DNA of 64,000 nucleotides from Streptomyces dysideae (GTDB lineage Bacteria; Actinomycetota; Actinomycetes; Streptomycetales; Streptomycetaceae), in the NCBI RefSeq assembly GCF_001514305.1, contig NZ_KQ949104.1:64194-128193 (forward strand), read 5' to 3'. A program made the position numbers and the translations under genes. Within the stretch, counting starts at the first letter, position 1; each line of letters opens with the position of its first letter. The notes beneath the pieces are model-generated. The model was not told the origin of the DNA and did not search any database. It was given only the letters and a program-made list of their open reading frames with translations. Below, one piece after another: positions 43,078-52,115 of this stretch.

Positions 43078-44253
43078 TCAGGTCTCGTCCGGAACGGCGT
43101 TGCGGCGCGCGTAGGTGCGGCCCTTCCAGGCCGCGCCGCGCCCCCCGTAGTGCTGCACCGCGGAGTCGACCGTCATGAGGAGATAGAGGAACGCCGTGAA
43201 CGGCAGCAGGGGAGCGAGCCACAGCGGCTGCCGGTAGTAGCGGAGCATCGGGATGTACGTCCCCGTCATCACCAGCCACGCGAGACCGCCGACGCCCCAA
43301 GCCGCCGTACCACCCGTCGCCAGGCCCACGACCAGTGCCACGGGCGGCACCAGGTACACCAGCGTCAGCCCCGTGACCGTACCGGCCAGCAGCAGCGGGT
43401 TGTGCCGCAGCTGCGCGTACGCGCAGCGCGAGACCATCCGCCACAGGTCGTGCAGCCGCGGATACGGGCGCACGCTGTCCACCCGCTCGGCCAGCCCCAG
43501 CCAGATGTGGCCGCCACCGGACTTGACGGCCCGCGCGAGCGCCACGTCGTCGATCACGGCGTGCCGGATGGCATCCGGGATGCGGGCCCGCTCGGCGGCG
43601 TCGGCGCGCAGCAGCACACAGCCGCCTGCCGCGGCCGCCGTACGGCCGCCCTTCCTGCCGATCCGGCGGAACGGATACAGCTGCGCGAAGAAATAGACGA
43701 AGGCGGGCACGACCAGCCGCTCCCATAGGCTCTCCACCCGCAGCCGGGCCATCTGCGAGACCGCGTCGAAGCCCTCGGTGCGCGCCGCCGCGACCAACGT
43801 CCGCAGGCTGTCCGGGCCGTGCGCGATGTCGGCGTCCGTCAGCAGCAGGTACTCGGGGCCACGCGCGCGTGCCAGGCCGATGCCGTGACGTACCGCCCAG
43901 AGCTTGCCGGTCCAGCCCGCGGGCGGCTCGCCGGGGGAGTCCACGGTGAGCGGCAGCCCGCCGTGCCGTCGCCCCAGTTCGCGTGCCAGCTCCCCGGTGC
44001 CGTCCGAGCTGCCGTCGTCGACGAGGAAGACCTCCGCCCGCCCCGGATAGTCCTGGGCCAGCAGCGACGGCAGGCTCGCGGGCAGTACCCCGGCCTCGTC
44101 GCGGGCCGGTACGACGACACAGACCGGGGGCCAGCCGTCCGGTTCCGTCCGGGGTGGCAGTCTGACGTCCGTACGCCAGAAGAAGCCCTGGCAGAGCAGC
44201 AGCCACAGCCAGGCGGCGAGAGATCCGACGGCGGTCCACACGATGGCGCTCAC
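43078..44253 (-). CDS. Family 2 glycosyltransferase, HpnB-like membrane enzyme
   Basis: The 391-residue protein has an N-terminal membrane helix (VWTAVGSLAAWLWLLLC), a GT-A domain with VCVVVPARDEAGVLPASL, LVDDGSSDGTGELA, LLLTDADI and the acceptor motif region VIDDVALARAVK, and three to four C-terminal helices. The arrangement is that of hopene-associated glycosyltransferase HpnB. GTG at 44253; the open frame upstream overlaps the divergent racemase gene and is not coding. No hopanoid genes are adjacent. Confidence 0.88.
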   Translation of the reverse strand: MSAIVWTAVGSLAAWLWLLLCQGFFWRTDVRLPPRTEPDGWPPVCVVVPARDEAGVLPASLPSLLAQDYPGRAEVFLVDDGSSDGTGELARELGRRHGGLPLTVDSPGEPPAGWTGKLWAVRHGIGLARARGPEYLLLTDADIAHGPDSLRTLVAAARTEGFDAVSQMARLRVESLWERLVVPAFVYFFAQLYPFRRIGRKGGRTAAAAGGCVLLRADAAERARIPDAIRHAVIDDVALARAVKSGGGHIWLGLAERVDSVRPYPRLHDLWRMVSRCAYAQLRHNPLLLAGTVTGLTLVYLVPPVALVVGLATGGTAAWGVGGLAWLVMTGTYIPMLRYYRQPLWLAPLLPFTAFLYLLMTVDSAVQHYGGRGAAWKGRTYARRNAVPDET

Positions 44254-44310
44254 GCGCGCAGTCTGCCCCACCGGACCGGCCCGCAAGGGCTCATCGTCTA
44301 TCGTGGCCGG

Positions 44311-45096
44311 GTGAAGATCGCGCTGATGGACTCCGGAATCGGCTTGCTGGCGGCCACCGCAGCGGTACGGCGCCTGCGGCCCGACGCAGATATCGTGCTC
44401 TCCTTCGACCCCGACGGCATGCCCTGGGGCCCCAGGACCCCCGAGGACCTCACCGAGCGCGCTCTGGCCGTCGCCGAGGCCGCCGCCGCGCACCGGCCCG
44501 ACGCCCTGATCATCGCCTGCAACACGGCCACCGTGCACGCCCTGCCCACTCTGCGCGCCCGCCTCGAGCCCGACCTGCCGGTCATCGGCACGGTCCCGGC
44601 CGTCAAGCCGGCCGCTGCCAGCGGTGGCCCCTTCGCGATCTGGGCCACCCCCGCCACCACCGGCAGCCCGTACCAGCGCAGCCTCATCGCGGAGTTTGCC
44701 GACGGCGTGCCCGTCACCGAGGTGCCCTGCTTCGGGCTCGCCGAGGCCGTGGAGCACGCCGACGAGAGCGCGATCGACGCCGCCGTCGCCGCGGCCGCCG
44801 CGCTGACCCCCGACGACGTGACGACCGTCGTCCTCGGCTGCACCCACTACGAGCTCGTCGCCGAGCGCATCCGTACCGCCGTGCAGCGCCCCGGCTCCCC
44901 GCCGCTCGTCCTGCACGGCTCGGCGGGTGCCGTCGCCGCCCAGGCGCTGCGCCGGATCGGCGAACAGCCCGCCCCCGAGGCCGCGGCCGCCAGCACCCTG
45001 GTGGTGCTGCTGAGCGGACGCGAGGGCACCCTGCCCGAGCCCGCCCTCGCCTACGCGGAAGGCCGGCTCCTCCGGGCGGTCAGCACCGTGCGGTGA
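44311..45096 (+). CDS. Glutamate racemase-like protein (Asp/Glu racemase family)
   Basis: The 261-residue protein has the two cysteine motifs of cofactor-independent racemases: IIACNTATVHALPTLR near residue 70 and VVLGCTHYELVAERI near 175, plus MDSGIGLLAA at the start, where MurI has DSGVGGLS. The degenerate glycine loop suggests an accessory paralogue rather than the essential MurI, but racemisation of glutamate remains the best call. GTG at 44311. Confidence 0.85.
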   Translation: MKIALMDSGIGLLAATAAVRRLRPDADIVLSFDPDGMPWGPRTPEDLTERALAVAEAAAAHRPDALIIACNTATVHALPTLRARLEPDLPVIGTVPAVKPAAASGGPFAIWATPATTGSPYQRSLIAEFADGVPVTEVPCFGLAEAVEHADESAIDAAVAAAAALTPDDVTTVVLGCTHYELVAERIRTAVQRPGSPPLVLHGSAGAVAAQALRRIGEQPAPEAAAASTLVVLLSGREGTLPEPALAYAEGRLLRAVSTVR

Positions 45097-45202
45097 CCGG
45101 CGGCCACCAAAGGGACGCCCCGGGTCCGCGGCGGGCCCGGTCGGCGCAGTCCCCCTCCGCGACGCGCTACCGGCGCAGCGAAACCTGAGTAACCTCAAAG
45201 GC

Positions 45203-45745
45203 ATGAGGGACCACCCCCACGGCGAGACGCCGCACCCCGACGTCTGGACCGGTCGCGCGACCAACCGGATCCAGTGGCTGCTGGCGCTCGCCGGAGGCGC
45301 CTGTATGGCGCTCGGCATCGAGCTGGCCGTGGGTTCGGCGTGGACGTCCGGGGTCGCGCCGCTCGTCATGGCCGTCGTCGGCTGCATCGCGGCCGGGCTG
45401 CTGGTCCTCTTCGGCACCCTGGCGTTCGTGCACGTCGCCCTGCGGGTCGACAAGGACTCCCTCGAAGTGCGCTGCGGCCATATGGGCGTGCCTCGCCGCC
45501 GCATCCCCCTGTCGCAGGTCGCGGGCGTCGACTTCGACGCGAACGTCACCCCGCGCCACTGGGGCGGCTGGGGCTACCGCTGGCGGCCCGAGAAGGGCAC
45601 CGCGGTCGTCGTACGGCGCGGCGAGGGCGTGGTGCTCAGGTTGTGGGACGGCCATACGTTCACGATCACCGTGGACGACGCGGAGGCGGCCGTACGGGTC
45701 ATCCGGGAGCGGCTGCGCACCAGGACGCCCGGCCCGGCGCACTGA
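45203..45745 (+). CDS. Membrane protein with PH-like domain
   Basis: The 180-residue protein has two membrane helices (residues about 24-44 and 52-78) and a C-terminal beta-rich domain with LRVDKDSLEVRCGHMGVPRRRIPLSQV, resembling bacterial PH/DUF3093-type domains. No catalytic residues. ATG at 45203. It converges on the O-antigen-ligase-like gene with two bases between. Confidence 0.75.
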   Translation: MRDHPHGETPHPDVWTGRATNRIQWLLALAGGACMALGIELAVGSAWTSGVAPLVMAVVGCIAAGLLVLFGTLAFVHVALRVDKDSLEVRCGHMGVPRRRIPLSQVAGVDFDANVTPRHWGGWGYRWRPEKGTAVVVRRGEGVVLRLWDGHTFTITVDDAEAAVRVIRERLRTRTPGPAH

Positions 45746-45747
45746 GG

Positions 45748-46830
45748 TCACGGGGCCGGACGGTCGCCACGCGCGTGTACGTCCCATTCTGACCCCGCCG
45801 GCTCGTCGGCCAGGGGGCGTGCCGTGGCCAGGCCCGCCAGCAGTCCGGCGCCCACCGACACCATGGTGAAGCTGAGCGCGTTGCCGACCGCGGCGATCGC
45901 CGCCAGCACCGTCAGGGCCGCACCCGCCGTGAGCGCGATCGGCGTGGGACGCGCGGTACGCCACAGCGCGTAGAGCACCCAACAGAAGGCCGCCGCAAGG
46001 AGCAGCACGCCGACAACTCCCTGTTCCGACGCCTGCTGCAGCAGCGCCGAGTGCGGTTTGCCGTCGGACAGCAGGGTCTGTACCGAGGTGTCGCTGAGCT
46101 CTCCGAAGCGTCCCGGGCCCACGCCCAGGGCGGGGTCCTGGCGCGTCAGGTACAGCGCGTCGTGCCACAGCTCGACGCGCTGCCGGGTCAGCCGGCCCTC
46201 CAGGGACTCGGCGAGCCGCTCCGGGACCGCGTTTCCGGCGACCGCCCAGGTCAGGCCGGTGACCAGGGTGGCGGTCAGGGCGAGTCCGACGATGCCCGGG
46301 CCGCGGCGGCGCACACGGCCGGCGGCGAGCGAGCACAGCAGGACCGCGGAGCAGGCGACGAAGCCGATGGTCGAGCCGACCACAGCCGCGGTCACCATGA
46401 TCCCGGCGGCCAGCAGCCGCAGGGCCAGCCGCGGCACGGGCGCCGACGTCGCCCAGGCGGCACAGCACGCGGCGCCCACGGACAGGGTCAGCACGGCGGC
46501 GGTGGCACCGGCGTGGCCCAGCGGAACGACGATCTCGGGTCCGGGGGAGAGATGCGGGACGGCCACCGTCAGGGCCACTCCGGCCAGTGCTCCGGCACAG
46601 GGCGCGGCGACCGGCAGGAGCGCCCCGCCGATCCGCCCGGCGGCATATCCGGCGGCCACGGCCAGGATGGCCAGCAGCACGCCCTCGGGACGGCCGTCGT
46701 GCGCGGCCGCCGTGATCAGGGACCAGGCGGCACAGGCCCCGAGCACCACCACGCCCGTTGTGTCAGAAACGATTCGTCTCTCGCCGTCCTCGTCCGGACC
46801 GGCCGCAGACGTGATCCCCGTGGCACCCAC
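45748..46830 (-). CDS. O-antigen ligase-like polytopic membrane protein
   Basis: The 360-residue protein has about ten membrane helices and one large external loop containing RQRVELWHDALYLTRQDPAL, GVGPGRFGEL and KPHSALLQQASEQGVVG, the Wzy_C motif of O-antigen ligases and polymerases. In a Gram-positive cell it may act on teichoic acid-type or exopolysaccharide chains. GTG at 46830, with GGGGGGACGGG upstream, is favoured; longer starts run into the divergent lnt control region. Confidence 0.78.
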   Translation of the reverse strand: MGATGITSAAGPDEDGERRIVSDTTGVVVLGACAAWSLITAAAHDGRPEGVLLAILAVAAGYAAGRIGGALLPVAAPCAGALAGVALTVAVPHLSPGPEIVVPLGHAGATAAVLTLSVGAACCAAWATSAPVPRLALRLLAAGIMVTAAVVGSTIGFVACSAVLLCSLAAGRVRRRGPGIVGLALTATLVTGLTWAVAGNAVPERLAESLEGRLTRQRVELWHDALYLTRQDPALGVGPGRFGELSDTSVQTLLSDGKPHSALLQQASEQGVVGVLLLAAAFCWVLYALWRTARPTPIALTAGAALTVLAAIAAVGNALSFTMVSVGAGLLAGLATARPLADEPAGSEWDVHARGDRPAP

Positions 46831-47038
46831 CCCGTCCCCCCGAACCCGGTCCCCCGACCTGTGACGTGGCCCGTCGCACTCCCCGTACGACTCGGGCTCC
46901 GGCACACCGTAACGGCTGATGGACGGTTTGTGGACGTGTTGCGCAGGAACGATGCGGCACATGCGGGCGCCGAACGGCCGTCGCTGCCGACGCGGACCGC
47001 GCTGTCGGTCCCCGTACCACTCGCCGTACACTCCCGGA

Positions 47039-48649
47039 GTGACCGTCACCGCAACTTCTGTGGACGAGTCGGCCCAGTCGCAGCAGCAGACAGCGTCCGC
47101 CTCGCGCGCGGCGCGGCTCGTGCGCATGGTCCCGGCTCTCACCGCAGCGCTCTCCGGAGTGCTGCTCTACGTCAGCTTCCCGCCGCGCACCCTGTGGTGG
47201 CTCGCCCTCCCGGCCTTCGCCGCCTTCGGCTGGGTGCTGCGCGGCCGCAGCTGGAAGGCGGGCCTGGGGCTCGGCTACCTCTTCGGCCTCGGTTTCCTGC
47301 TGCCGCTGCTGGTGTGGACCGGCGTGGAGGTCGGCCCCGGGCCCTGGATCGCGCTGGTCGTGATCGAGGCGGTCTTCGTCGCGCTGGTCGGCGCGGGCAT
47401 CGCCGCGGTGTCGAAACTGCCCGGCCGGCCGGTGTGGGCGGCCGCACTGTGGATCGCCGGAGAGGCCGCACGCGCGCGTGCGCCCTTCAGCGGCTTCCCC
47501 TGGGGCAAGATCGCGTTCGGCCAGGCCGACGGCGTCTTCCTCCCCCTCGCCGCGCTGGGCGGCACCCCGGTCCTCGGCTTCGCGGTCGTCCTGTGCGGCT
47601 TCGGGCTCTACGAGGCCGCACGCCTGGTCGTGGAGGGGCGCCGCACCCGCGCCGTACAGCGGTCCGCCGCGGCCGTCGCCCTGCTGAGCGTGGCCGTCCC
47701 GGTGGTGGGCGCCGTGGCCGCCCGGTCGCTGGTCAGCGACAAGGCCGAGAACGGCACCGTGACCATCGCCGCCATCCAGGGCAACGTGCCCCGCGCCGGG
47801 CTGGACTTCAACGCCCAGCGGCGGGCCGTCCTCGACTACCACACCCGGGAGACCGAGCGACTGGCCGCCCAGGTGAAGGCGGGCAAGGTCGCCCAACCCG
47901 ACTTCGTGCTGTGGCCGGAGAACTCCTCCGACATCGACCCCTTCGCCAACCCCGACGCGCGCGCCGTCATCGACGGGGCCGCCAAGGCGATCGGCGCGTC
48001 CATCTCGGTCGGCGGCGTCGTCGGGCGGGACGGCAAGCTCCTCAACGAGCAGATCCTCTGGGACCCGGTCAAGGGCCCCCTGCAGACCTACGACAAGCGC
48101 CAGATCCAGCCCTTCGGCGAGTACCTCCCGCTGCGTTCGCTCATCGGGGCGATCAACAGCGACTGGACGTCCATGGTCCGCCAGGACTTCAGCCGGGGCG
48201 ACAAGCCGGGCGTGTTCACCATCGACGGCACCAAGGTCGGCCTCGCGACCTGCTACGAGGCCGCCTTCGACTGGGCCGTCCGCGACACCGTCACCGACGG
48301 CGCCCAGATGATCTCCGTCCCGAGCAACAACGCGACCTTCGACCGCAGCGAGATGACCTACCAGCAGCTCGCCATGTCCCGCGTCCGCGCCGTCGAGCAC
48401 AGCCGGACCGTCACCGTGCCGGTGACCAGCGGCGTCAGCGCGATCATCATGCCGGACGGGACGATCACCCAGAAGACCGGCATGTTCGTCGCCGACTCGC
48501 TGGTCCAGAAGGTGCCGCTGCGCTCCTCCGAGACGCCCGCGACCCGGCTGGGTATCCTCCCGGAGATCGCCCTGGTGCTGGTCGCAGCCGGCGGACTCGG
48601 CTGGGCGATCGGCGCCGGGGTGCGCGGGCGACGCGCCGGTGACGTGTAG
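47039..48649 (+). CDS. lnt: Apolipoprotein N-acyltransferase
   Basis: The 536-residue membrane enzyme adds the third acyl chain to lipoproteins. Six helices occupy residues about 25-225, followed by an external carbon-nitrogen hydrolase domain with catalytic glutamate in LWPENSSD near 292, lysine in YDKRQIQPFGEYLPL near 351 and cysteine in LATCYEAAF near 405. All three residues are kept. GTG at 47039. Actinomycetes often carry two lnt copies, and this may be either. Confidence 0.93.
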   Translation: MTVTATSVDESAQSQQQTASASRAARLVRMVPALTAALSGVLLYVSFPPRTLWWLALPAFAAFGWVLRGRSWKAGLGLGYLFGLGFLLPLLVWTGVEVGPGPWIALVVIEAVFVALVGAGIAAVSKLPGRPVWAAALWIAGEAARARAPFSGFPWGKIAFGQADGVFLPLAALGGTPVLGFAVVLCGFGLYEAARLVVEGRRTRAVQRSAAAVALLSVAVPVVGAVAARSLVSDKAENGTVTIAAIQGNVPRAGLDFNAQRRAVLDYHTRETERLAAQVKAGKVAQPDFVLWPENSSDIDPFANPDARAVIDGAAKAIGASISVGGVVGRDGKLLNEQILWDPVKGPLQTYDKRQIQPFGEYLPLRSLIGAINSDWTSMVRQDFSRGDKPGVFTIDGTKVGLATCYEAAFDWAVRDTVTDGAQMISVPSNNATFDRSEMTYQQLAMSRVRAVEHSRTVTVPVTSGVSAIIMPDGTITQKTGMFVADSLVQKVPLRSSETPATRLGILPEIALVLVAAGGLGWAIGAGVRGRRAGDV

Positions 48650-48665
48650 CCGTACGCCCGCCCCA

Positions 48666-48689
48666 CGCCCCCGGAATTCGCCGGGGGCG
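48666..48689 (+). terminator. Hairpin terminator after lnt
   Basis: CGCCCCCGG (48666-48674) pairs perfectly with CCGGGGGCG (48681-48689) around AATTCG, 17 bases after the stop. Confidence 0.7.
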
Positions 48690-48717
48690 CCCGGACCTGC
48701 CCGTTAGGGTCGGAGCC

Positions 48718-49197
48718 ATGGCTACTCCCGACTTCATTCGCACCCTCCGGGCCTCCGCCGGAAACCAGCTGCTGTGGCTCCCCGGCGTCAGCGCCGTCGT
48801 CTTCGACGACGAGGGCCGGGTGCTGCTGAACCAGCGCTCCGACACCCGCAAGTGGTCGCTGATCGGCGGCATCCCGGAGCCGGGGGAGCAGCCGGCGACC
48901 TGCGCCGTGCGGGAGGTCGAGGAGGAGACGGGAGTGCGATGCGTCGTCGAGCGGGTGATCGTCGTCCAGGCGCTGCAGCCGGTCACCTACGACAACGGCG
49001 ACATGTGCCAGTACATGGACATCTCGTTCCGCTGCCGGGCCCTCGACGGCGAGGCGCGGGTCAATGACGACGAGTCGCTGGACGTGGGCTGGTTCGCGGT
49101 GGACGCGCTGCCCGAGCTGAGCGAGTTCGGTCACCATCGGATCAAGCAGGCCATGTCCCAGGCACCCACATGGTTCGACACCACGAGCCTCAGCTGA
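48718..49197 (+). CDS. NUDIX hydrolase
   Basis: The 159-residue protein has a complete Nudix box, GGIPEPGEQPATCAVREVEE followed by ETGV, at residues about 49-72, with all the catalytic glutamates. Substrates would be a nucleoside diphosphate linked to another group; FQ- and MutT-specific features are not evident. ATG at 48718, 28 bases after the terminator hairpin. Confidence 0.93.
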   Translation: MATPDFIRTLRASAGNQLLWLPGVSAVVFDDEGRVLLNQRSDTRKWSLIGGIPEPGEQPATCAVREVEEETGVRCVVERVIVVQALQPVTYDNGDMCQYMDISFRCRALDGEARVNDDESLDVGWFAVDALPELSEFGHHRIKQAMSQAPTWFDTTSLS

Positions 49198-49251
49198 AGT
49201 ATGGGTGCTGACCATATGGGGTGAGACAGGGGCGCTGTCTAGGGTCGGGCC

Positions 49252-50052
49252 ATGACCCCGCCCAGCGCCCTTCCGGCCCCCCACGCCCCCTCGCTCGACC
49301 TCGGCGGCCGTACCGCTCTCGTCACCGGCGCCGGCGGCGGCATCGGCCGCGCCTGTGCGCTGCGGCTCGCGGACGCCGGGGCCAAGGTGAGAGCGGTCGA
49401 CCGGGACGCCGCGGGCCTGGAGGCGCTCGCTGAGGAGGCCCGGGGCCTGGTCGGCTCCGTCGAGCCGCACGTCCTCGACCTCACCGACCTGGACGCCGCC
49501 GAACTGGCCGCCGCCGGGACCGATGTCCTCGTCAACAACGCCGGGCTGCAACTGGTCCGGCCCATCGAGGAGTTCCCGCCCGACGTCTTCCACACGGTGC
49601 TCACCGTGATGCTGGAGGCGCCGTTCCGGCTCATCCGCGGCGCGCTGCCCCACATGTACGGACAGGGCTGGGGCCGCATCGTCAACGTGTCCTCCGTGCA
49701 CGGCCTGCGGGCCTCGGCCTTCAAGTCGGCCTACGTGGCCGCCAAACACGGCCTGGAGGGACTCTCCAAGACCGCCGCCCTGGAGGGCGCACCCCATGGC
49801 GTTACCTCCAACTGTGTGAACCCTGCCTATGTGCGCACCCCACTGGTCGAGAAACAGCTCACGGACCAGGCCCGGGCACACGGCATCCCCGAGGAACGCG
49901 TCCTGGCCGAGGTGCTGCTGCAGGACAGCGCCGTCAAGCGGCTCATCGAACCGGAGGAGGTCGCCGAGGCCGTGGCGTACCTGTGCGGCCCGCATGCCTC
50001 CTTCGTGACCGGTACGTCGCTCGTCCTCGACGGTGGCTGGACCGCGCACTGA
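49252..50052 (+). CDS. 3-hydroxybutyrate dehydrogenase (SDR)
   Basis: The 266-residue short-chain dehydrogenase oxidises D-3-hydroxybutyrate to acetoacetate with NAD. It has the cofactor motif TGAGGGIGRACALRLA, the NNAG motif and the catalytic triad SSVHG and YVAAK; the C-terminal AAALEGAPHGVTSNCVNPAYVRTPLVEKQL matches hydroxybutyrate dehydrogenases. It is followed by a GAF-PucR regulator and a convergent MHS transporter, which may import a related organic acid. ATG at 49252. Confidence 0.9.
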   Translation: MTPPSALPAPHAPSLDLGGRTALVTGAGGGIGRACALRLADAGAKVRAVDRDAAGLEALAEEARGLVGSVEPHVLDLTDLDAAELAAAGTDVLVNNAGLQLVRPIEEFPPDVFHTVLTVMLEAPFRLIRGALPHMYGQGWGRIVNVSSVHGLRASAFKSAYVAAKHGLEGLSKTAALEGAPHGVTSNCVNPAYVRTPLVEKQLTDQARAHGIPEERVLAEVLLQDSAVKRLIEPEEVAEAVAYLCGPHASFVTGTSLVLDGGWTAH

Positions 50053-50071
50053 GCAGTCCAGCCACCGTCGA
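50027..50071 (+). terminator. Hairpin terminator spanning the stop codon
   Basis: TCGACGGTGGCTGGAC (50027-50042) and its exact reverse complement (50056-50071) enclose a 13-base loop that contains the TGA stop of the dehydrogenase gene. With 16 perfect pairs it is a strong structure, 50 bases before the next gene. Confidence 0.7.
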
Positions 50072-50122
50072 CATCCGAGTTATCCACAGGGCTGACGGGG
50101 CGGCCGGGCGATGAGGAATCCT

Positions 50123-52075
50123 GTGAGCATGTCCCGCGATCACACGCAGTCCGCAGAACGCTCCGGCGCCGGAGCGCCGGCCGGCGACGCCGAGACGCCG
50201 TTCCTCGAGCTGCTGGCCAGGCGCGCCTCCGCCGACGCCTACGAGCGGCCCGTCCTGCTCGCCCGCGCCGAGGGCAGAGCGGCCGAGCACGTCGCCGCGC
50301 TCGAACACGCCAGGCTGCTCGCACTGCGGGTCCGCTCCGAGATGGAGGGGCGCCGCAGGCGCGAGGCCGAACTGTCCGCTCTGTTCGAGACGGCACACGA
50401 CCTGGCCGGACTGCGCGACCTGGACGCCGTGCTGCAGGCGATCGTGCAGCGCGCCCGGTCGCTGCTCGGCACCGACGTGGCGTACCTCAGCCTGAACGAC
50501 CCCGTCCGGGGCGACACCTACATGCGGGTGACCGAGGGCTCGGTCGCGGCCCGCTTCCAGCAGCTGCGGCTCGGCATGGGGGAGGGGCTCGGCGGGCTCG
50601 TCGCGCAGACCGCCCGGCCGTACGTCACCGATGACTACTTCCAGGACGAGCGCTTCCAGCACACCTCGACCATCGACGCCGGTGTGCGCGACGAGGGACT
50701 GGTCGCCATCCTCGGGGTGCCCCTGATGCTGGGACACCATGTGATCGGCGTCCTCTTCGCGGCGGACCGGCGCGCCCGGGTCTTCGAGCGGGAACAGATC
50801 GCGCTGCTCGGCTCATTCGCGGCCCTCGCCGCGGCCGCCATCGATACCGCCCACCTCCTCACCGAGACCCGCTCCGCCCTAGCCGGCCTGGAACGCGCCA
50901 ACGAGATCATCCGGGACCGCAGCGGCGTCATCGAGCGCGCCTCCGACATCCACGACCGGCTCGCGGAGCTGGTGCTGCGCGGCGGCGGGGTGCACGACGT
51001 GGCCGCCGCCGTCGCCGAAGTCCTCGACGGCATGGTCGAGTTCACGGAGGCCGCCGCAGTGCCGGCGAAGGCCCTGGAGGCCTCCCGCGCCGACGGGCAC
51101 GCGGTGTGGCACGACGACGAGTGGATCGCCGCAGTGGCCGCCGGCGGGGAACTCCTCGGCGCGCTGGTGCTGCACGGCCACCCCGGCCTCGACCCCGTCG
51201 ACCAGCGCACCCTGGAGCGGGCTGCGATGGTCACCTCGCTGCTGCTGCTCGCCCGGCGCTCCGCTGCCGAGGCCGAACAGCGCGTCCGCGGCGAGCTGCT
51301 CGACGACCTGCTCGACGCCCGCGACCGCGACCCGCGCCTGCTGCGCGACCGCGCGTCGAGACTGTACGCCGACCTCGACGCCACCCACGTGGTGCTCGCC
51401 GCCCGGCTCGACGCCGCCGCGGCCGACGCCGACCAGGAAGCGGCCGCCCGCCGCCGCCTGCGGTCTGCTGCGTCCCACCTCGCCGCGACCCGGCACGGCC
51501 TGGCCGCCGCCCGCGACGGCGGCACCGTCCTGCTGCTGCCCCTGGAACCGGGCGACACCGCCACCGCCCTGGCCCGCCGCACTGCCCGCCAGCTCGGCAC
51601 CGCCGTGCACGAGGAGGTCACCGTCGGCGCCTCCGCCCCGGTCGAGGGCCTCGCCGCCCACCCGGACACCGTGGCCGCCGCCTACGCGGAGGGCCGCCGC
51701 TGTCTCGACGCGCTGCGGCTGCTCGGCCGCTCCGGGGACGGCGCCGCCGCCGAGGACTTCGGGTTCCTGGGGCTGCTGCTCGCCGGAGACCGGGACATCG
51801 CGGGCTTCGTCGACCGTACGATCGGCCAGGTCGTCGCATACGACGAACGGCGGGGCACCGACCTGCTGCGCACCCTCGACGCCTACTTCGCCTGCGGGAT
51901 GAGCCCTGCGCGCACCAAGGACGAGCTGCTCGTGCACGTGAACACGGTCGCCCAGCGCCTGGAACGGGTCGGCCGCCTCCTCGGCGACGACTGGCAGAGC
52001 CCTGCCCGCGCCCTGGAGATCCAACTGGCCCTCAGGCTGCACCGGTTGGCGGCACCGGCACCGGCACAGCGGTGA
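50123..52075 (+). CDS. GAF-domain PucR/CdaR-type transcriptional regulator
   Basis: The 650-residue protein has a helical N-terminus, a GAF sensor at about residues 90-250 (LRDLDAVLQAIVQRARSLLG, MGEGLGGLVAQTARP, VIGVLFAADR), a second, weaker sensor part, a GGDEF-like middle (HEEVTVGASAPV) and the PucR C-terminal helix-turn-helix (LLRTLDAYFACGMSPARTKDELLVHVNTVAQRLERV). Known relatives activate catabolic genes. GTG at 50123 has GAGGA five bases upstream; ATG at 50111 or 50129 are alternatives. Likely target: the adjacent 3-hydroxybutyrate dehydrogenase and MHS transporter. Confidence 0.88.
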   Translation: MSMSRDHTQSAERSGAGAPAGDAETPFLELLARRASADAYERPVLLARAEGRAAEHVAALEHARLLALRVRSEMEGRRRREAELSALFETAHDLAGLRDLDAVLQAIVQRARSLLGTDVAYLSLNDPVRGDTYMRVTEGSVAARFQQLRLGMGEGLGGLVAQTARPYVTDDYFQDERFQHTSTIDAGVRDEGLVAILGVPLMLGHHVIGVLFAADRRARVFEREQIALLGSFAALAAAAIDTAHLLTETRSALAGLERANEIIRDRSGVIERASDIHDRLAELVLRGGGVHDVAAAVAEVLDGMVEFTEAAAVPAKALEASRADGHAVWHDDEWIAAVAAGGELLGALVLHGHPGLDPVDQRTLERAAMVTSLLLLARRSAAEAEQRVRGELLDDLLDARDRDPRLLRDRASRLYADLDATHVVLAARLDAAAADADQEAAARRRLRSAASHLAATRHGLAAARDGGTVLLLPLEPGDTATALARRTARQLGTAVHEEVTVGASAPVEGLAAHPDTVAAAYAEGRRCLDALRLLGRSGDGAAAEDFGFLGLLLAGDRDIAGFVDRTIGQVVAYDERRGTDLLRTLDAYFACGMSPARTKDELLVHVNTVAQRLERVGRLLGDDWQSPARALEIQLALRLHRLAAPAPAQR

Positions 52076-52076
52076 C

Positions 52077-52100
52077 CCCCGTACGCACGGTCGCACGGGG
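52077..52100. terminator. Weak hairpin between convergent genes
   Basis: CCCCGT (52077-52082) can pair with ACGGGG (52095-52100) around a 12-base loop between the regulator and the transporter. Short, so uncertain. Confidence 0.3.
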
Positions 52101-52115
52101 CCGGTTCGAGTTCGA

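Noticed and set aside
45117..45142. Possible hairpin after the racemase gene
   Set aside because: The arms around CCGGG/CCCGG are short and interrupted; not strong enough to list as a terminator.
43078..45549. A long form of the glycosyltransferase starting at 45549
   Set aside because: The extra 432 codons run antisense through the racemase gene and have shadow composition; the domain begins right after GTG 44253.
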